Of a DNA stretch of 64,000 nucleotides, positions 45,395 to 55,344 are shown piece by piece. Positions within the stretch are counted from its first letter, which is position 1, and every line of letters starts with the position of its first letter. Under the pieces are notes generated by a model. That model ran no database searches. It saw only the letters and a list, made by a program, of their open reading frames with translations, and had not been told where the DNA came from. Source of the DNA: Dryobates pubescens (Eukaryota > Chordata > Aves > Piciformes > Picidae); assembly GCF_014839835.1 (NCBI RefSeq), contig NC_071634.1:1240001-1304000 (forward strand). The letters are read 5' to 3'. The translations under genes were made by a program, and so were the position numbers.

Positions 45395-46040
45395 AGACCC
45401 CTCACAGGTGGTCTAGGGAGCGTGCAGCTAGGAGGATGCTAGTCCAGAGCCTGCAGTGAAGAGGAGATGGTGTCCTGAGGCTACTGCCCAGGGGGCGAGT
45501 TGTGGATGCCATAGGAAGGTAAGAGCGTGGCCTGGGGACAGTCAGCTGGGTGGAATGGGGACACTGGCCAGGCAGATGGTCCACCAAGGACCCAGCACTA
45601 CACACACTGAGGGTTCCAAAGCAAGGCTGGCGGTCAGCTGGGCAGCCTGTTGAGGGACTTGGGCAGAGGCATCACAGAGGAACGTTGTGGTGTTGGAGCC
45701 TTTGTGCGAGGCGCTGCTGGGGCTGTGTCACAATCCAAACCCTCCCAAGGTGCCGCTGTGAGGTGTTGCTGGTGGCATATTTCTGAGGAGAGCTCTTGTG
45801 GACCTTTTTGAGTGACTGCAAAGGCCAGGGCAGCCCTGGCCTTGAGAAGAAATTGAGAGGAGGCATGTGAGTCTGGTGTGCAGGAGAAGTTTATTGAGGG
45901 CAAAGCAGAGGGCAGAGGCAGGAGCAGCAAGGGGAAGGGAGGAGGTGTGAGGGGCAAGCAGGGCGAGCATGAGGCCAGGGGCTCGTGCTGCAGGAGTTGT
46001 TGCAGGCTGTGTGTGGTGTCAGGGGGGGTGTGCAGGGCCC

Positions 46041-46358
46041 TCAGCAGGGGTAGCAGCCTCTTGCGGCGCCGCAGCCATAGCCCAGGCCAGCCAAGCCGTA
46101 GCCGTAGCCGTTGCCGAAGGCGCCGGAGGAGATGGGCTGTCCCTGGGCGTTGAGCTCGGTGCCCAGGGCAGCCCCTGAGGAGGATCCAACGGCGGTGCTC
46201 TGGGGGAAGGAGGTGAGGATGGGTCCTGGCAGGGTGACCAGCACGGGGGAAGGCTGGATGAAGACGCGGGAGTCCTGGCACTGCCTGACGCAGGGCTCGT
46301 TGCAGCTGTTGGCCAGCGGGGTGGGTCCGCAGGGGCGGCAGCGGTCGTAGCAGGCCAT
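46041..46358 (-). CDS. Feather-type beta-keratin, gene 10
   Basis: Intact 105 codons; Val-Arg at 24-25 with Asn-83 and Ala-99, the same protein as gene 4. Intron 46379-46470 (92 nt); polyadenylation signal 45890-45895. The head matches gene 4 but the silent tail pattern (plus-strand CTCTTGCGG) matches genes 3, 9 and 12, a further sign of mosaic origin. Upstream is class II, soon interrupted by a long CR1. Confidence 0.95.
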   Translation of the reverse strand: MACYDRCRPCGPTPLANSCNEPCVRQCQDSRVFIQPSPVLVTLPGPILTSFPQSTAVGSSSGAALGTELNAQGQPISSGAFGNGYGYGLAGLGYGCGAARGCYPC

Positions 46359-46540
46359 GGGTGTGGGGTGGAGGGGCCCTGGAAGAGAGAGAGGGTGTGG
46401 AGGGAGCGCAGGGCTGTGAGGGAGATGGCCTTTGGGGCAGGAGAAGGAGGGTGAGGGGCTGGAGGCTGACCTGGTGGAGGGAGCAGAGCGCAGGAGAAGG
46501 CGTCAGGAGGCGTCTGTGAGGGAGAGAGGCGCTGGGCCGG

Positions 46541-46611
46541 CTTTATGCTGGCAGGGCTGGCAGCAGAGGTGAGCCCAGCCCAGCAGAGGTGGGGTGTCAG
46601 CAATGAGGTCA
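46541..46611 (-). promoter_or_regulatory. Core promoter of keratin gene 10
   Basis: CATAAAG at 46541-46547. The proximal motif at 46599-46611 has one change (AGCAATGAGGTCA), leaving AGGTCA intact. No distal copy. Confidence 0.65.
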
Positions 46612-46713
46612 TGGCGTGGCACTGGGCTACTGTGGTTTGTGGCTGCCTTGTGCCCCGGTGGGGGGGTCTCATTTCCTGGCAGCCCAGGGAGCTCTGCTGG
46701 CTTTGGAGCAGTG

Positions 46714-48285
46714 TATCACCCTATCACAATCTCACAGTATAACTAAGGTTGGAAGAAACCCCAAGGATCTTCAAGTCCAACCTGTCCCAACAGACCTCAC
46801 AACTAGACCATGGCACCAAGTGCCACGTCCAATATCCCCTTGAACACCTCCAGGGACGGCGACTCCACCACCTCCCTGGGCAGCACATTCCAATGACGAA
46901 CGACTCGCTCAGTGAAGAACTTCTTCCTCACTTCGATTCTAAACCTCCCCTGGCACAGCTTGAGACTGTGTCCCCTTGTTCTGGTGCTGGTTGCCCGGGA
47001 GAAGAGACCAACCCCCTCCTGTCTACAACCACCTTTCAGGTAGTTGTAGAGGGCAATGAGGTCTCCTCTGATCCTCCTCTTCTCCAGGCTAAACAATCCC
47101 AGCTCCCTCAGCCTCCCCTCATAGGGCTGTGCTCAAGGCCTCTCCCCAGCCTTGTTGCCCTTCTCTGGACACCTTCAAGTCTCTCAATGTCCTTCTTAAA
47201 CTGAGGGGCCCAGAACTGGACACAGTTACTCAAGGTGTGGCCTAACCAATGCAGAGTACAGGGGCACAATGACCTCCCTGCTCCTGCTGGCCACTGTATT
47301 CCTAATACAGGCCAGGATGCCATTGGCCCTCTTGGCCACCTGGGCACACTGCTGGCTCATGATTAGGTGGGTGTCAATCAGCACTCCCAGGTCCCTCTCT
47401 GTTTGGCAGTTCTCCAGCCACTCTGACCCCAGCCTGTAGCTCTGCATGGGGTTGCCGTGGCCAAAGTGCAGCACCTGGCACTTGGACTTGTTAAATGCCA
47501 TGCCATTAGACTCTGCCCATCTGTCCAGTCGGTCGAGGTCCCTCTGCAGAGCCTTTCTACCCTCTAACTGACTCACATCCGTTCCCAACTTGGTGTCATC
47601 TGCAAACTTGCTGATGACTGACTCAACCCCCTCATCCAGATCATCAATGAAGATGTTAAAGAGGATGAGGCCCAGCACTGATCCCTGGGGGACGCCACTG
47701 GTGACTGGCCGCCAGCTGGATGTGGCACCATTCACCACCACTCTCTGGGCTCAGCCCTCCAGCCAGTTCCTAACCCAGCACAGAGTGTTGTGGTCCAAAC
47801 CACAAGCTAACAGCTTAGCCAGCAGTTTACTGTGGGGGACAGTGTCAAAGGCCTTGCTGAAGTCCAGGCAGACCACATCCACAGCCTGCCCCACATCCAG
47901 CAGGCAGTCACCTGATCATAGAAGGAGATCAGGTTGGAGAGGCAGGACCTGCCCTTTCTAAATCCATGTTGGCTGGGCCTGAGCCCTTGGCCATCCTTCA
48001 GGTGCAGTTATTGCCCCCAGGATAATCTGCTCCATCACTTTCCCTGGCACTCAGTTCAGGCTGCCAGGCCTGGAGTTTCTGGGTTCCTCCATCCGTCCCT
48101 TCTTGTGGATGGGGACTACCTTGGCCAGTTTCAGTCATCTGGGACCTCTCCAGTGAGCCAGGACTGGAGGAAAATGATGGAGAGCAGCTTGGCCAGCTCA
48201 TCTGCCAGCTCTCTCAGCACCCTAGGATGGATCCATCCTGTCCCTTGGACTTGTGAGTGTCCAAGTGGCTCAGCAGGATTGCTAC
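46714..48285 (-). mobile_element. CR1 LINE, 5'-truncated, with RT C-terminal half
   Basis: About 1.57 kb on the minus strand. RT text at 47226-47741 includes [20 protein letters not shown] and the catalytic FADDTKLG. The ORF2 end at 46803-47096 includes [20 protein letters not shown]. The 3' UTR end is near 46720-46790. Much better preserved than the other CR1 pieces, with a few frame breaks. The gene 7 and gene 9 units show the empty site (GCAGTGTAGATGACCACCAG in gene 9). Confidence 0.9.
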
Positions 48286-49100
48286 CTGTGGTGTTTGAGC
48301 TGGCTGATGGCCTTGGGGGCCACTCTCGTTTAGCTCCTGAAGGTCCTGGTGCCTGCAGCATTTCCTGAAGAATGGCACAGAGCTCCTGCTCTTCATAAGT
48401 AGAAAAATATCCAGGTGCAGGATGTGGGAGAGTAGAGCCTGGTGAGCCTGACCTTGCTGGAAGGACAGGGGGTGGAAGGATGTGTCGAGGTGAGCACTGC
48501 CAAGCTGAAAGGGACAGGAAGGTGACAGGGAAGGATTGGTGTGGCCTTAGGAAGAGTAAGTGGTGTTTGAACCCCCTGCATGTCTTTGGTGTTGAAGTAA
48601 GGAGCTTTGTGGAAGAGGAGGAAGCCATGAGTGGTGATCACCTTGAAGCGTTGGTAAAGCCTTTGTTGCTGTGTCCACTGCATGCCCCTAGATTAGCCAT
48701 GGAAGGACATGAGCATGCTGGAGTGGATGCAGAGAATGATCTCAAAGGTCTTTTCCAAGGTGGTTAATTGTATTCTATTCTAATGCCTTGAAATGCTGAG
48801 GAGTGTGGAATGGTGATCAGGAGGTGGCTGAGAGTTGGTCTTGTTCAGCCGGGCTGGAGGGAAGAGATTCAGGCAAGTGTCCCTGGAGCAGCCTGAGTTC
48901 CTTGGAAGTATGAGCAGGAGAGTGGTGTTGTGTTGAAGGCTTGGAGCATGTGGTGGGCTTGTGGCACATTCTGGAGGAGTCCATCAGCCAGACTGTGTGT
49001 CTTGCGGTAGTGGCAGCTACCTCTTCCTGAGAGAGGTCCTGTGGCCCTGTCCCAGCCACCCTCCAAGCCTCCCGAGCTGAGGCATTGTCCCATGTGAGGT
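48286..49100. repeat. Class II upstream block, copy 3
   Basis: Continuation of the gene 10 class II region beyond the CR1; matches 36100-36890 closely. Confidence 0.6.
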
Positions 49101-49533
49101 TGGCATGGAAGGTGATGGAGCAGATGATCTTGAGTGCCATCCCACAGCACATGGTGGAGAACTGGGCCATGAGGCCCAGTCAGCAAGGGGTTTGAAAGGC
49201 AGGTGCTGCCTGCCTGAGCAGATCTCCTTCCATACCAAGGGCCCCACGTGGTGGATGAGGGAGCAGCTTTGGGTGGTTTTCAGCAGGGCTTTAGGAAGCT
49301 CTTTGCCAGTGTGCCCCACAGGCTGCTCCTGCAGAAAGTGGCTGCTGACAGCTGGGAGCTGCAGACTCTGCCCTGGGCACCAAACTGGCAGCATGGCTGT
49401 GCCCCTAGAGTGGTGGTGGATGGAGGCCAATCCAGTTGGTGGCTGCTCAGCAGTGCTGTTCTGCAGGGCTCTGCTGGGGCCTGTTGTCTTTAGGATCTTC
49501 TATCCCTGATGTGGGCAAGGGATCGAGGGCTTA

Positions 49534-50522
49534 TGTGGTAATGGTTGCAATAAGCAGTGTGAGCAATCTGGCAGTGTAGGCCTAGAGCCTGACATGGTGG
49601 TAGGCCTTGTCCAGCATGGGTGTGGAAGTGGCTAGCAGTAGAGCAGAATAGTGCTGTGCCTGCACCGTGTAACCAAAGCAGGACGCTGGTAGCTATAAAC
49701 ACAGAGAGTTATCTTGGAGTAACAGGACGCACACCTGCATCAACAACCTTCCCTGTTATTCCTAGTTTAACCACTAATCAATAGTAATAGTGTGTGGTCA
49801 CTCGTGAGGGGCCAATGAAGCCATGCCAGCAATGCCCTACGAGTTGATAGAAGCTGTAAAGGTTTTCTTACTGCGCACTTCTTCGATGCACTTCTTACTA
49901 GCCTGTCAGCTCTACTCTCTGCTCTGTACTATGCTTGCATTGTAATCTAACAACACTGAAGCAATAAAGGAACAATAGTAGATCATACTGATCAGCTGTA
50001 TTGATTCCAATCTCTTTTGTCACTGTAATGGGTTGGGGCAAACCCCCACACCACCACGCGCAGAAATAACGACTCAGACAAACTGATTGCAAAAGTAGTG
50101 GAGAGTTTAAATAGAGAAGAGTGAGTGTGCACAAAAGGAAACATGGTGATAAGGAAGAAACCAAAGTAAACCCAGAAAGACCCCAAACCCCACCTGAGAG
50201 TGCAACCCAAAACGCCCAGGGCTCCTCCTTCCCCCCCCCCTACTATTAGGATGGTCTCAGCTGGCCAGGCCTGAGACTGCCCATCCCCCAGTGGCCTTGG
50301 GCTCAATCAGGCCAATGGCCGGGAGATCTCTCCCCCAGTTACCAAGTCTCGGAGAGGGAAGGAAAGAGGAAGTGCCAGACCCCACCGCAAAATTTATAGT
50401 GGTGCAAGGGATTATGGTAGAAATACAGAATTTCCTGTGCCCACCCACTGGGCTGGACTGCTGGACACAGGAAACACCCCTGTAGCAGAGGGCACCCAGC
50501 CCAAACTACGACAGTCACCACA
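49534..50522 (+). mobile_element. Solo LTR 'C' (ERVK-like), split by LTR 'B'
   Basis: Begins TGTGGTAATGG and ends CACCACA, about 494 bp without the insert, with AATAAA near 49966. Flanks GGCTTA and GGCATA correspond to GGCACA in the empty paralog (near 3540), an imperfect 6-bp target duplication that fits an ERVK-type element. Confidence 0.65.
50024..50513 (+). mobile_element. Solo LTR 'B' nested in LTR 'C'
   Basis: 490 bp, TGTAATGGGTTGGGG to AACTACGACA, with a perfect 5-bp target duplication GTCAC (50019-50023, 50514-50518). It shares sequence with the middle of LTR 'A', so an ERVL-type origin is likely. It contains a run of ten C near 50230. Confidence 0.8.
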
Positions 50523-51208
50523 GGCATACTCAATAAGCTTGCAGATGACACCAAGATCCACAGGAAGCCTGATGTGTTTGAGGGTAGGAATGTTCTAGAG
50601 GGGGCTTTGGCCATGGGGAATCGATGGCTAAGGACAATGGGATGAGTGTCTCCAAAACTCTGTTCTATCTGTGGTGCTTTGGGCAATGGTTTGCAGTTGG
50701 ATTGGTAGTGTTGCTTAAAGGTTGGACTGAGTTGTACTGAGGGACCTTTCCAACTCGTGACTCTGTGTTGAGGAGTGTGGTGCCAGGGAGACATGGTGGG
50801 AGAGGTGTGGGCAGAAGTGCCTTGGTGTGTCCATGCCTGAATATGGCCATGAGAATGGTTTGAGTTACATTCAGGAAGTCTCCTTGTACTACTGTCTGGT
50901 GCTCTGGCTGGGTCTTTTGTTTTGAAGAGAGGTCTTCCAGCCCTTTTCCAACCCACCCCCATGGGCTATTCAGCTCAGACCTTTTCCCCTGTGAGGCTGG
51001 CAGAAGCCTGGGAGAAGAAAGGCAGAGGAGGCATGTGGGTCTGGTGTGCAGGAGAAGTTTATTGAGGGCAAAGCAGAGGGCAGAGGCAGGAACAGCAGGG
51101 GGAAGGGAGGCGGTGTGAGGGGCAAGCAGGGCGAGCATCAGGCCAGGGGCTTGTGCTGCAGGAGCTGTTGCAGGCTGTGTGTGGTGTCAGGGGGGGTGTG
51201 CAGGGCCC

Positions 51209-51526
51209 TCAGCAGGGGTAGCAGCCTCTCGCGGCGCCGCAGCCATAGCCCAGGCCAGCCAAGCCGTAGCCGTAGCCGTTGCCGAAGGCGCCGGAGGAGA
51301 TGGGCTGTCCCTGGGCGTTGAGCTCGGTGCCCAGGGCAGCCCCTGAGGAGGATCCGACGGCGGTGCTCTGGGGGAAGGAGGTGAGGATGGGTCCTGGCAG
51401 GGTGACCAGCACGGGGGAAGGCTGGATGAAGACGCGGGAGTCCTGGCACTGCAAGGCGCAGGGCTCGTTGCAGCTGTTGGCCAGCGGGGTGGGTCCGCAG
51501 GGGCGGCAGCGGTCGTAGCAGGCCAT
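51209..51526 (-). CDS. Feather-type beta-keratin, gene 11
   Basis: Intact 105 codons; Ala-Leu, Asn-83, Ala-99, as in genes 3, 5 and 9. The intron 51547-51635 is 89 nt instead of 92 because of a 3-nt loss (GGGGCAGGAGGAGGG). Polyadenylation signal 51058-51063. Upstream class I sequence leads to LTR 'D' copy 3, beyond which the array's orientation changes. Confidence 0.95.
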   Translation of the reverse strand: MACYDRCRPCGPTPLANSCNEPCALQCQDSRVFIQPSPVLVTLPGPILTSFPQSTAVGSSSGAALGTELNAQGQPISSGAFGNGYGYGLAGLGYGCGAARGCYPC

Positions 51527-51705
51527 GGGTGTGGGGTGGAGGGGCCCTGGAAGAGAGAGAGGGTGTGGAGGGAGCACAGGGCTGTGAGAGAGATGGCCTT
51601 TGGGGCAGGAGGAGGGTGAGGGGCTGGAGGCTGACCTGGTGGAGGGAGCAGAGCGCAGGAGAAGGCGTCAGGAGGCGTCTGTGAGGGAGAGAGGCGCTGG
51701 GCCGG

Positions 51706-51776
51706 CTTTATGCTGGCAGGGCTGGCAGCAGAGGTGAGCCCAGCCCAGCAGAGGTGGGGTGTCAGCAGTGAGGTCA
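51706..51776 (-). promoter_or_regulatory. Core promoter of keratin gene 11
   Basis: CATAAAG at 51706-51712; proximal motif 51764-51776; distal motif 51969-51981 with one change (AGCAATGAGGTCA). Confidence 0.7.
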
Positions 51777-52147
51777 CGGCGTGGCTCTGGGCTGCTGTGG
51801 TTTGTGGCTGCCTTGTGGCTGGGGGTCTCATTTCCTGGCAGCCCTGCAACGGCTCCTCTGGCCCTGTTGTCTGTGAGCAAAGAGGGAGCTGGGTGTGAGC
51901 TGGAGCCTGGAGGCCGTCTTGGGCACAGCAGTTCCTCTATGCTGGAGCCTTCTGTTCTGAGAGGAGGAAGCAATGAGGTCAGCAGCTCTGCCACCCTGGA
52001 GTGTCAGAGGACACACTTGGCCTTGTTTAGTAACCTGCTTGACAAAGTGTTTTGGGAGGCCATCCTGAAAGGCAGAGGAATCCAGGATGAGCAGGCCTGA
52101 CCAGACAGTCTTCAAACAGGACCTCTTGGTGGCTCAGCAGCAGGTCA

Positions 52148-52730
52148 TAGAGTGCCAGAATCAGAGAACTGTTTAGATTGGACAGGACCTCTAAGAGCAT
52201 CAAGTGCAAGCATTGGCCAAGCCCCCCCATGGGCATTAAAGCACGTGCCAAAGTGCCATGTGCACAGGTGTCTTGAAGACTTCCTGGAGAAAGAGAAGGC
52301 CCTGGGGTAGGGCAGGCTGGCTGCACAGAGAGCTGGAGCTGGAGCTCCGCAAGAGAAGAGTTCTTGACCTGTGGATGCCAAAGCAGGGAACCCAGGAGGA
52401 CTCCAAGGGCTTTGTGAGCTTCTGAAGGGAGCAAATGAGAGAGGGCAAAGCCAAGTAGGATTGCTGCTGCTTCTGCACAGCAGAAGTGCCTTTGTCTTCT
52501 CCAAGGGGAAATGGTCAGGAAGGAGCTCCAGTGAGACACACCCAGGTCTGTGGGGCTGGAGGGAGGCAGGCAAGGCTACTGAGGGAGCTGGTGGAGGAGC
52601 TCAGCAAGACACTTTCCATTGTTTCCCAGCAGTCCTGCTTGGCCCAGCTGAATGGACATTTGTCAAGGTGCTGCCCATGGCACCAAAGAGCCAGAAGAAG
52701 CATGTTGGACGCTGCAGGGCTGTTGGTGTG
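52148..52730. repeat. Class I upstream spacer of gene 11
   Basis: CR1 3' end (-) from 52148, shared sequence, CR1 (+) RT remnant from about 52545 to the LTR insertion point. Confidence 0.6.
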
Positions 52731-54256
52731 TGCTATGAATATACTGGTGATTCTGTGATCTGTGTTAGACAATTCCGAGTGCTCTGGGACTGGGGGTGAG
52801 GAGCTTGCAGGAGCCTGTTTTGAGGGCAATGGGGGAGCTGCATATTTTACAGACTTAAACAGAGACAGTGTGTTTGGCTAATTGGAGACCCCAAGGCTGA
52901 GGAGAAGCGCTGAGAATTTGTTTTCTTTAGATAAGAAGCCTGGACGACTGAGCACGCGGGCAAGTGGATGCTTTGACCCCTACCACACAGAATGTAGGGA
53001 GAAGGGATTTGATCACCTATTCTGAAGACTCATTATCATATGCCTGCCTTCTATTTAGCATAAGCTTGTTTATGCAGATGATGTATCTGTATAAGATGAA
53101 GAAAGCTATTGTAAAGCTACTGTGGGGTGAAGTTTTGTACCCTCGTGTTGTGAATATGCCCTCAGAAGTGAGCGGCAGATACACCAACGGAAATACATGT
53201 CGAATTGATTTTATCTATATCTACAAACTCTGTGAGGGGGTATTTCCAGTCACCCTTCACAGGTATCGCTATCCGGTTAGTGAAACTGTCTTTACAGAAT
53301 GTTTGTGTATGGGCACTTGAATCAAACCATTCACAGAACTTAGAATCGAAACCAATTCAGACAGCGGCGGGGGAGGGGTTGGTCGGTGACCGGCAACCCT
53401 CCACCCGCAGCAATCCAAACGCTACCTTAACTGGAAACTCGCTAAAGAAAGGCTTGGCTTACAAGCTGAGGACTTCGTGAGGTCTCCCCTCAGTAATATC
53501 TATAGTCCAGAAATGTGGCACGGATGTGCCGTGAGACGGAGACAGGAAGCGGCGCCGGCCGCGTGGCTGCACCGCGTGGCTGCTGCTCCTCCCAGGACAC
53601 AAAGGGCTCCCGCTCGAGGGGGGCTGTGGCAGGTCAGCCACGCTGGCTCACACGGGCTGCTGGCACTCCTCCTGCAGCGAGGGATCGCGCAGTGGTCGAT
53701 CCCACGGGGTACTGTCCACGGCACCGCACGCAGCTGGGTGACGGTGTCAAAGGAGCGTGAGGTCTCTTGGGGCACTGGCTTGAGTCTCGGGCAAGGTGGA
53801 CCAGGGCAGCACTGGCACGCACACACTCACAGGCTCCAACACGATGTGGGGGGGGCCTATTTACCAAACGACCTCTATTGACCATTTGCCCCAGTGAATA
53901 CTGGCCCCATGAGCAGTCTGTTGCTAACGCAAGGTTAACCAATGGACTAACACTTACCAAATACGGCGTAAGTATATGCTATACCCAGGCTGTTTACCTG
54001 GACTCAGTGGCACCAGGATCCCCCCTGCTGCCCCCAGAAAGGAGGGGGAAACAAAGGAGGGTTAACACTCAGAAGAGTATGTTCCAGAAATGTTTGGGAC
54101 ACAATCCTGACCATAAGCATCCTTCACTACACCTCGCATGCCCAACCAGTTGCTTTGCTTGCTTTTATTGCTTTTATTGCCTTTTATTACCTTTTTAAGA
54201 TCTTTTAGTGCCAATAAACTGTTACCAACAACTTTTACCAGGAGTCATCTATAACA
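52731..54256 (+). mobile_element. Solo LTR 'D', copy 3, split by LTR 'F'
   Basis: Same insertion as copies 1 and 2 (GTGTG flanks), interrupted between 53146 and 54136 by another LTR and its duplicated target. Confidence 0.75.
53146..54131. mobile_element. Long solo LTR 'F' nested in LTR 'D'
   Basis: 986 bp from TGTTGTGAATATG to CCTTCACTACA, flanked by the 5-bp duplication CCTCG (53141-53145, 54132-54136). The empty site is seen in LTR 'D' copies 1 and 2 (GTACCCTCGCATGCCC). The middle is GC-rich. No coding capacity is claimed. Family not recognised beyond LTR-like ends and duplication length. Confidence 0.7.
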
Positions 54257-54299
54257 GTGTGAGTTTAGTGCCAGGGAAGGTGATTAAGCAGATGATCTT

Positions 54300-54540
54300 G
54301 AGTGCCAGCTCCTCTGGCCCTGTTGCTTGTGAGCAAAGAGCGAGCTGTGTGTGAGCTGGAGCCTGGAGGCTGTCTTGGGCACAGCAGTTGGTCAGTGGTG
54401 GAGCCTTCTGTTCTGAGAGGAGTAAGCAGTGAGGTCAGCAGCTCTGCCACCCTGCACTTTCTAAGCACAGATTATGGCCTCTTGAGGAGCCTGGTGCATC
54501 AGACTCCCATCACTTCATCCTGAACCCGTGCCAACTGGCT
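54300..54540 (-). pseudogene. Orphan upstream fragment of a lost keratin unit
   Basis: Contains the class I upstream stretch with the distal 13-bp motif (54425-54437) and adjoining sequence matching, in reverse, the upstream end of the gene 12 unit (57290-57345). No promoter core or coding exon follows. Bases 54540-54595 are unrecognised. Confidence 0.7.
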
Positions 54541-54595
54541 AAGCAGGTCAAAACCCTGCTCTCACCCACAGTTAGTATTGTCCCGTGTTGCCTCT

Positions 54596-55125
54596 TGTGG
54601 TGGGTTGAAGTTCCCAACCCCAGCATCAACTTTGCCAGACCAGCTCAGTCAGAAGCAAAGCTGTATTTACAAGCAAGAACTACACTCGACAGTGGGATGC
54701 AATGAATGTGTACAACATACCCAGGAGTTACAATAGTCTACAGATATTTACAATTACCAAGCAACACAGACCCCCTATGGTCAAAAAGACCAGGGAAGAT
54801 GTCCCACTCCCCCCCTAACCCCTGTCCCACAAGAGAAAAGGAGCAGAGAGAAAGCAGGAGTTAGACTCAACTAACCAGCTCAGCCAAGGCCTGCTGACAA
54901 GCAGGTTAATCTCTCCCAAGCAAAGCAAAACCATCAGAGATCAGGAAAGAAGAGAGAGAATTGTTATGGCACAGCCTGTCTCATTCCAGATATTTATCCA
55001 ATGAATGTGTTTAGAATAATCTTTTGTTTTCCTTTCTACACCCAACAGTGATTTATTTATAATTGTCTACATTTCTGCTCAAAATCTGTAACTAAATTTT
55101 AGAGGCAGAGCCTAAACCCACCACA
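54596..55125 (-). mobile_element. ERVL-type solo LTR 'E' at the orientation switch
   Basis: 530 bp with ends TGTGGTGGGTT and AACCCACCACA. On the minus strand its start (TTTAGGCTCTGCC, AAAACAAAAGATTATTCTAA) resembles the LTR region at 62497, and its end resembles LTR 'A'. Flanks CCTCT and ATCCA do not match, so no target duplication survives. Keratin sequence changes orientation across it. Confidence 0.7.
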
Positions 55126-55162
55126 ATCCACCCCTGCTGAACAGCTCCACTGGCTGCTAATA

Positions 55163-55320
55163 CTATGCTCGCCCTGCTTGCGCTCACACCACCACCCATC
55201 CCCTTGCTGCTCCTGCCTCTGCCCTCTGCTTTGCCCTCAATAAACTTCTCCTGCACACCAGACCCAGGTGATTCCTCTGCCTCTCTTCTCCCAGGCCTCT
55301 GCCAGCTTTACAGGGGACAA
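55163..55320 (+). pseudogene. Orphan keratin 3' UTR, plus strand
   Basis: 3' UTR with AATAAA at 55239-55244 and the CTTCTCCTGCACACCAGAC cleavage region, but no coding exon upstream; it is cut at about 55163. It is the reverse counterpart of the gene 9 3' end near 41230-41360. Confidence 0.8.
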
Positions 55321-55344
55321 TGTCCCGGCTCAAGAGGCCATGGG

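Larger units (their letters stand above)
43185..45880. repeat. R1 spacer, copy 4 of 4
   Basis: Same content as copy 1, here preceded by class II instead of class I sequence. It shows that spacer and upstream blocks have been shuffled independently. Confidence 0.85.
49100..50770 (+). mobile_element. Old CR1 RT remnant, split by nested LTRs
   Basis: The decayed CR1 of the other spacers, interrupted between 49534 and 50522 by two nested solo LTRs, resuming with LNKLADDTKIHRKPD and the CR1-like 3' end near 50720. Then 260 bases of downstream spacer without a recognised feature. Confidence 0.65.
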
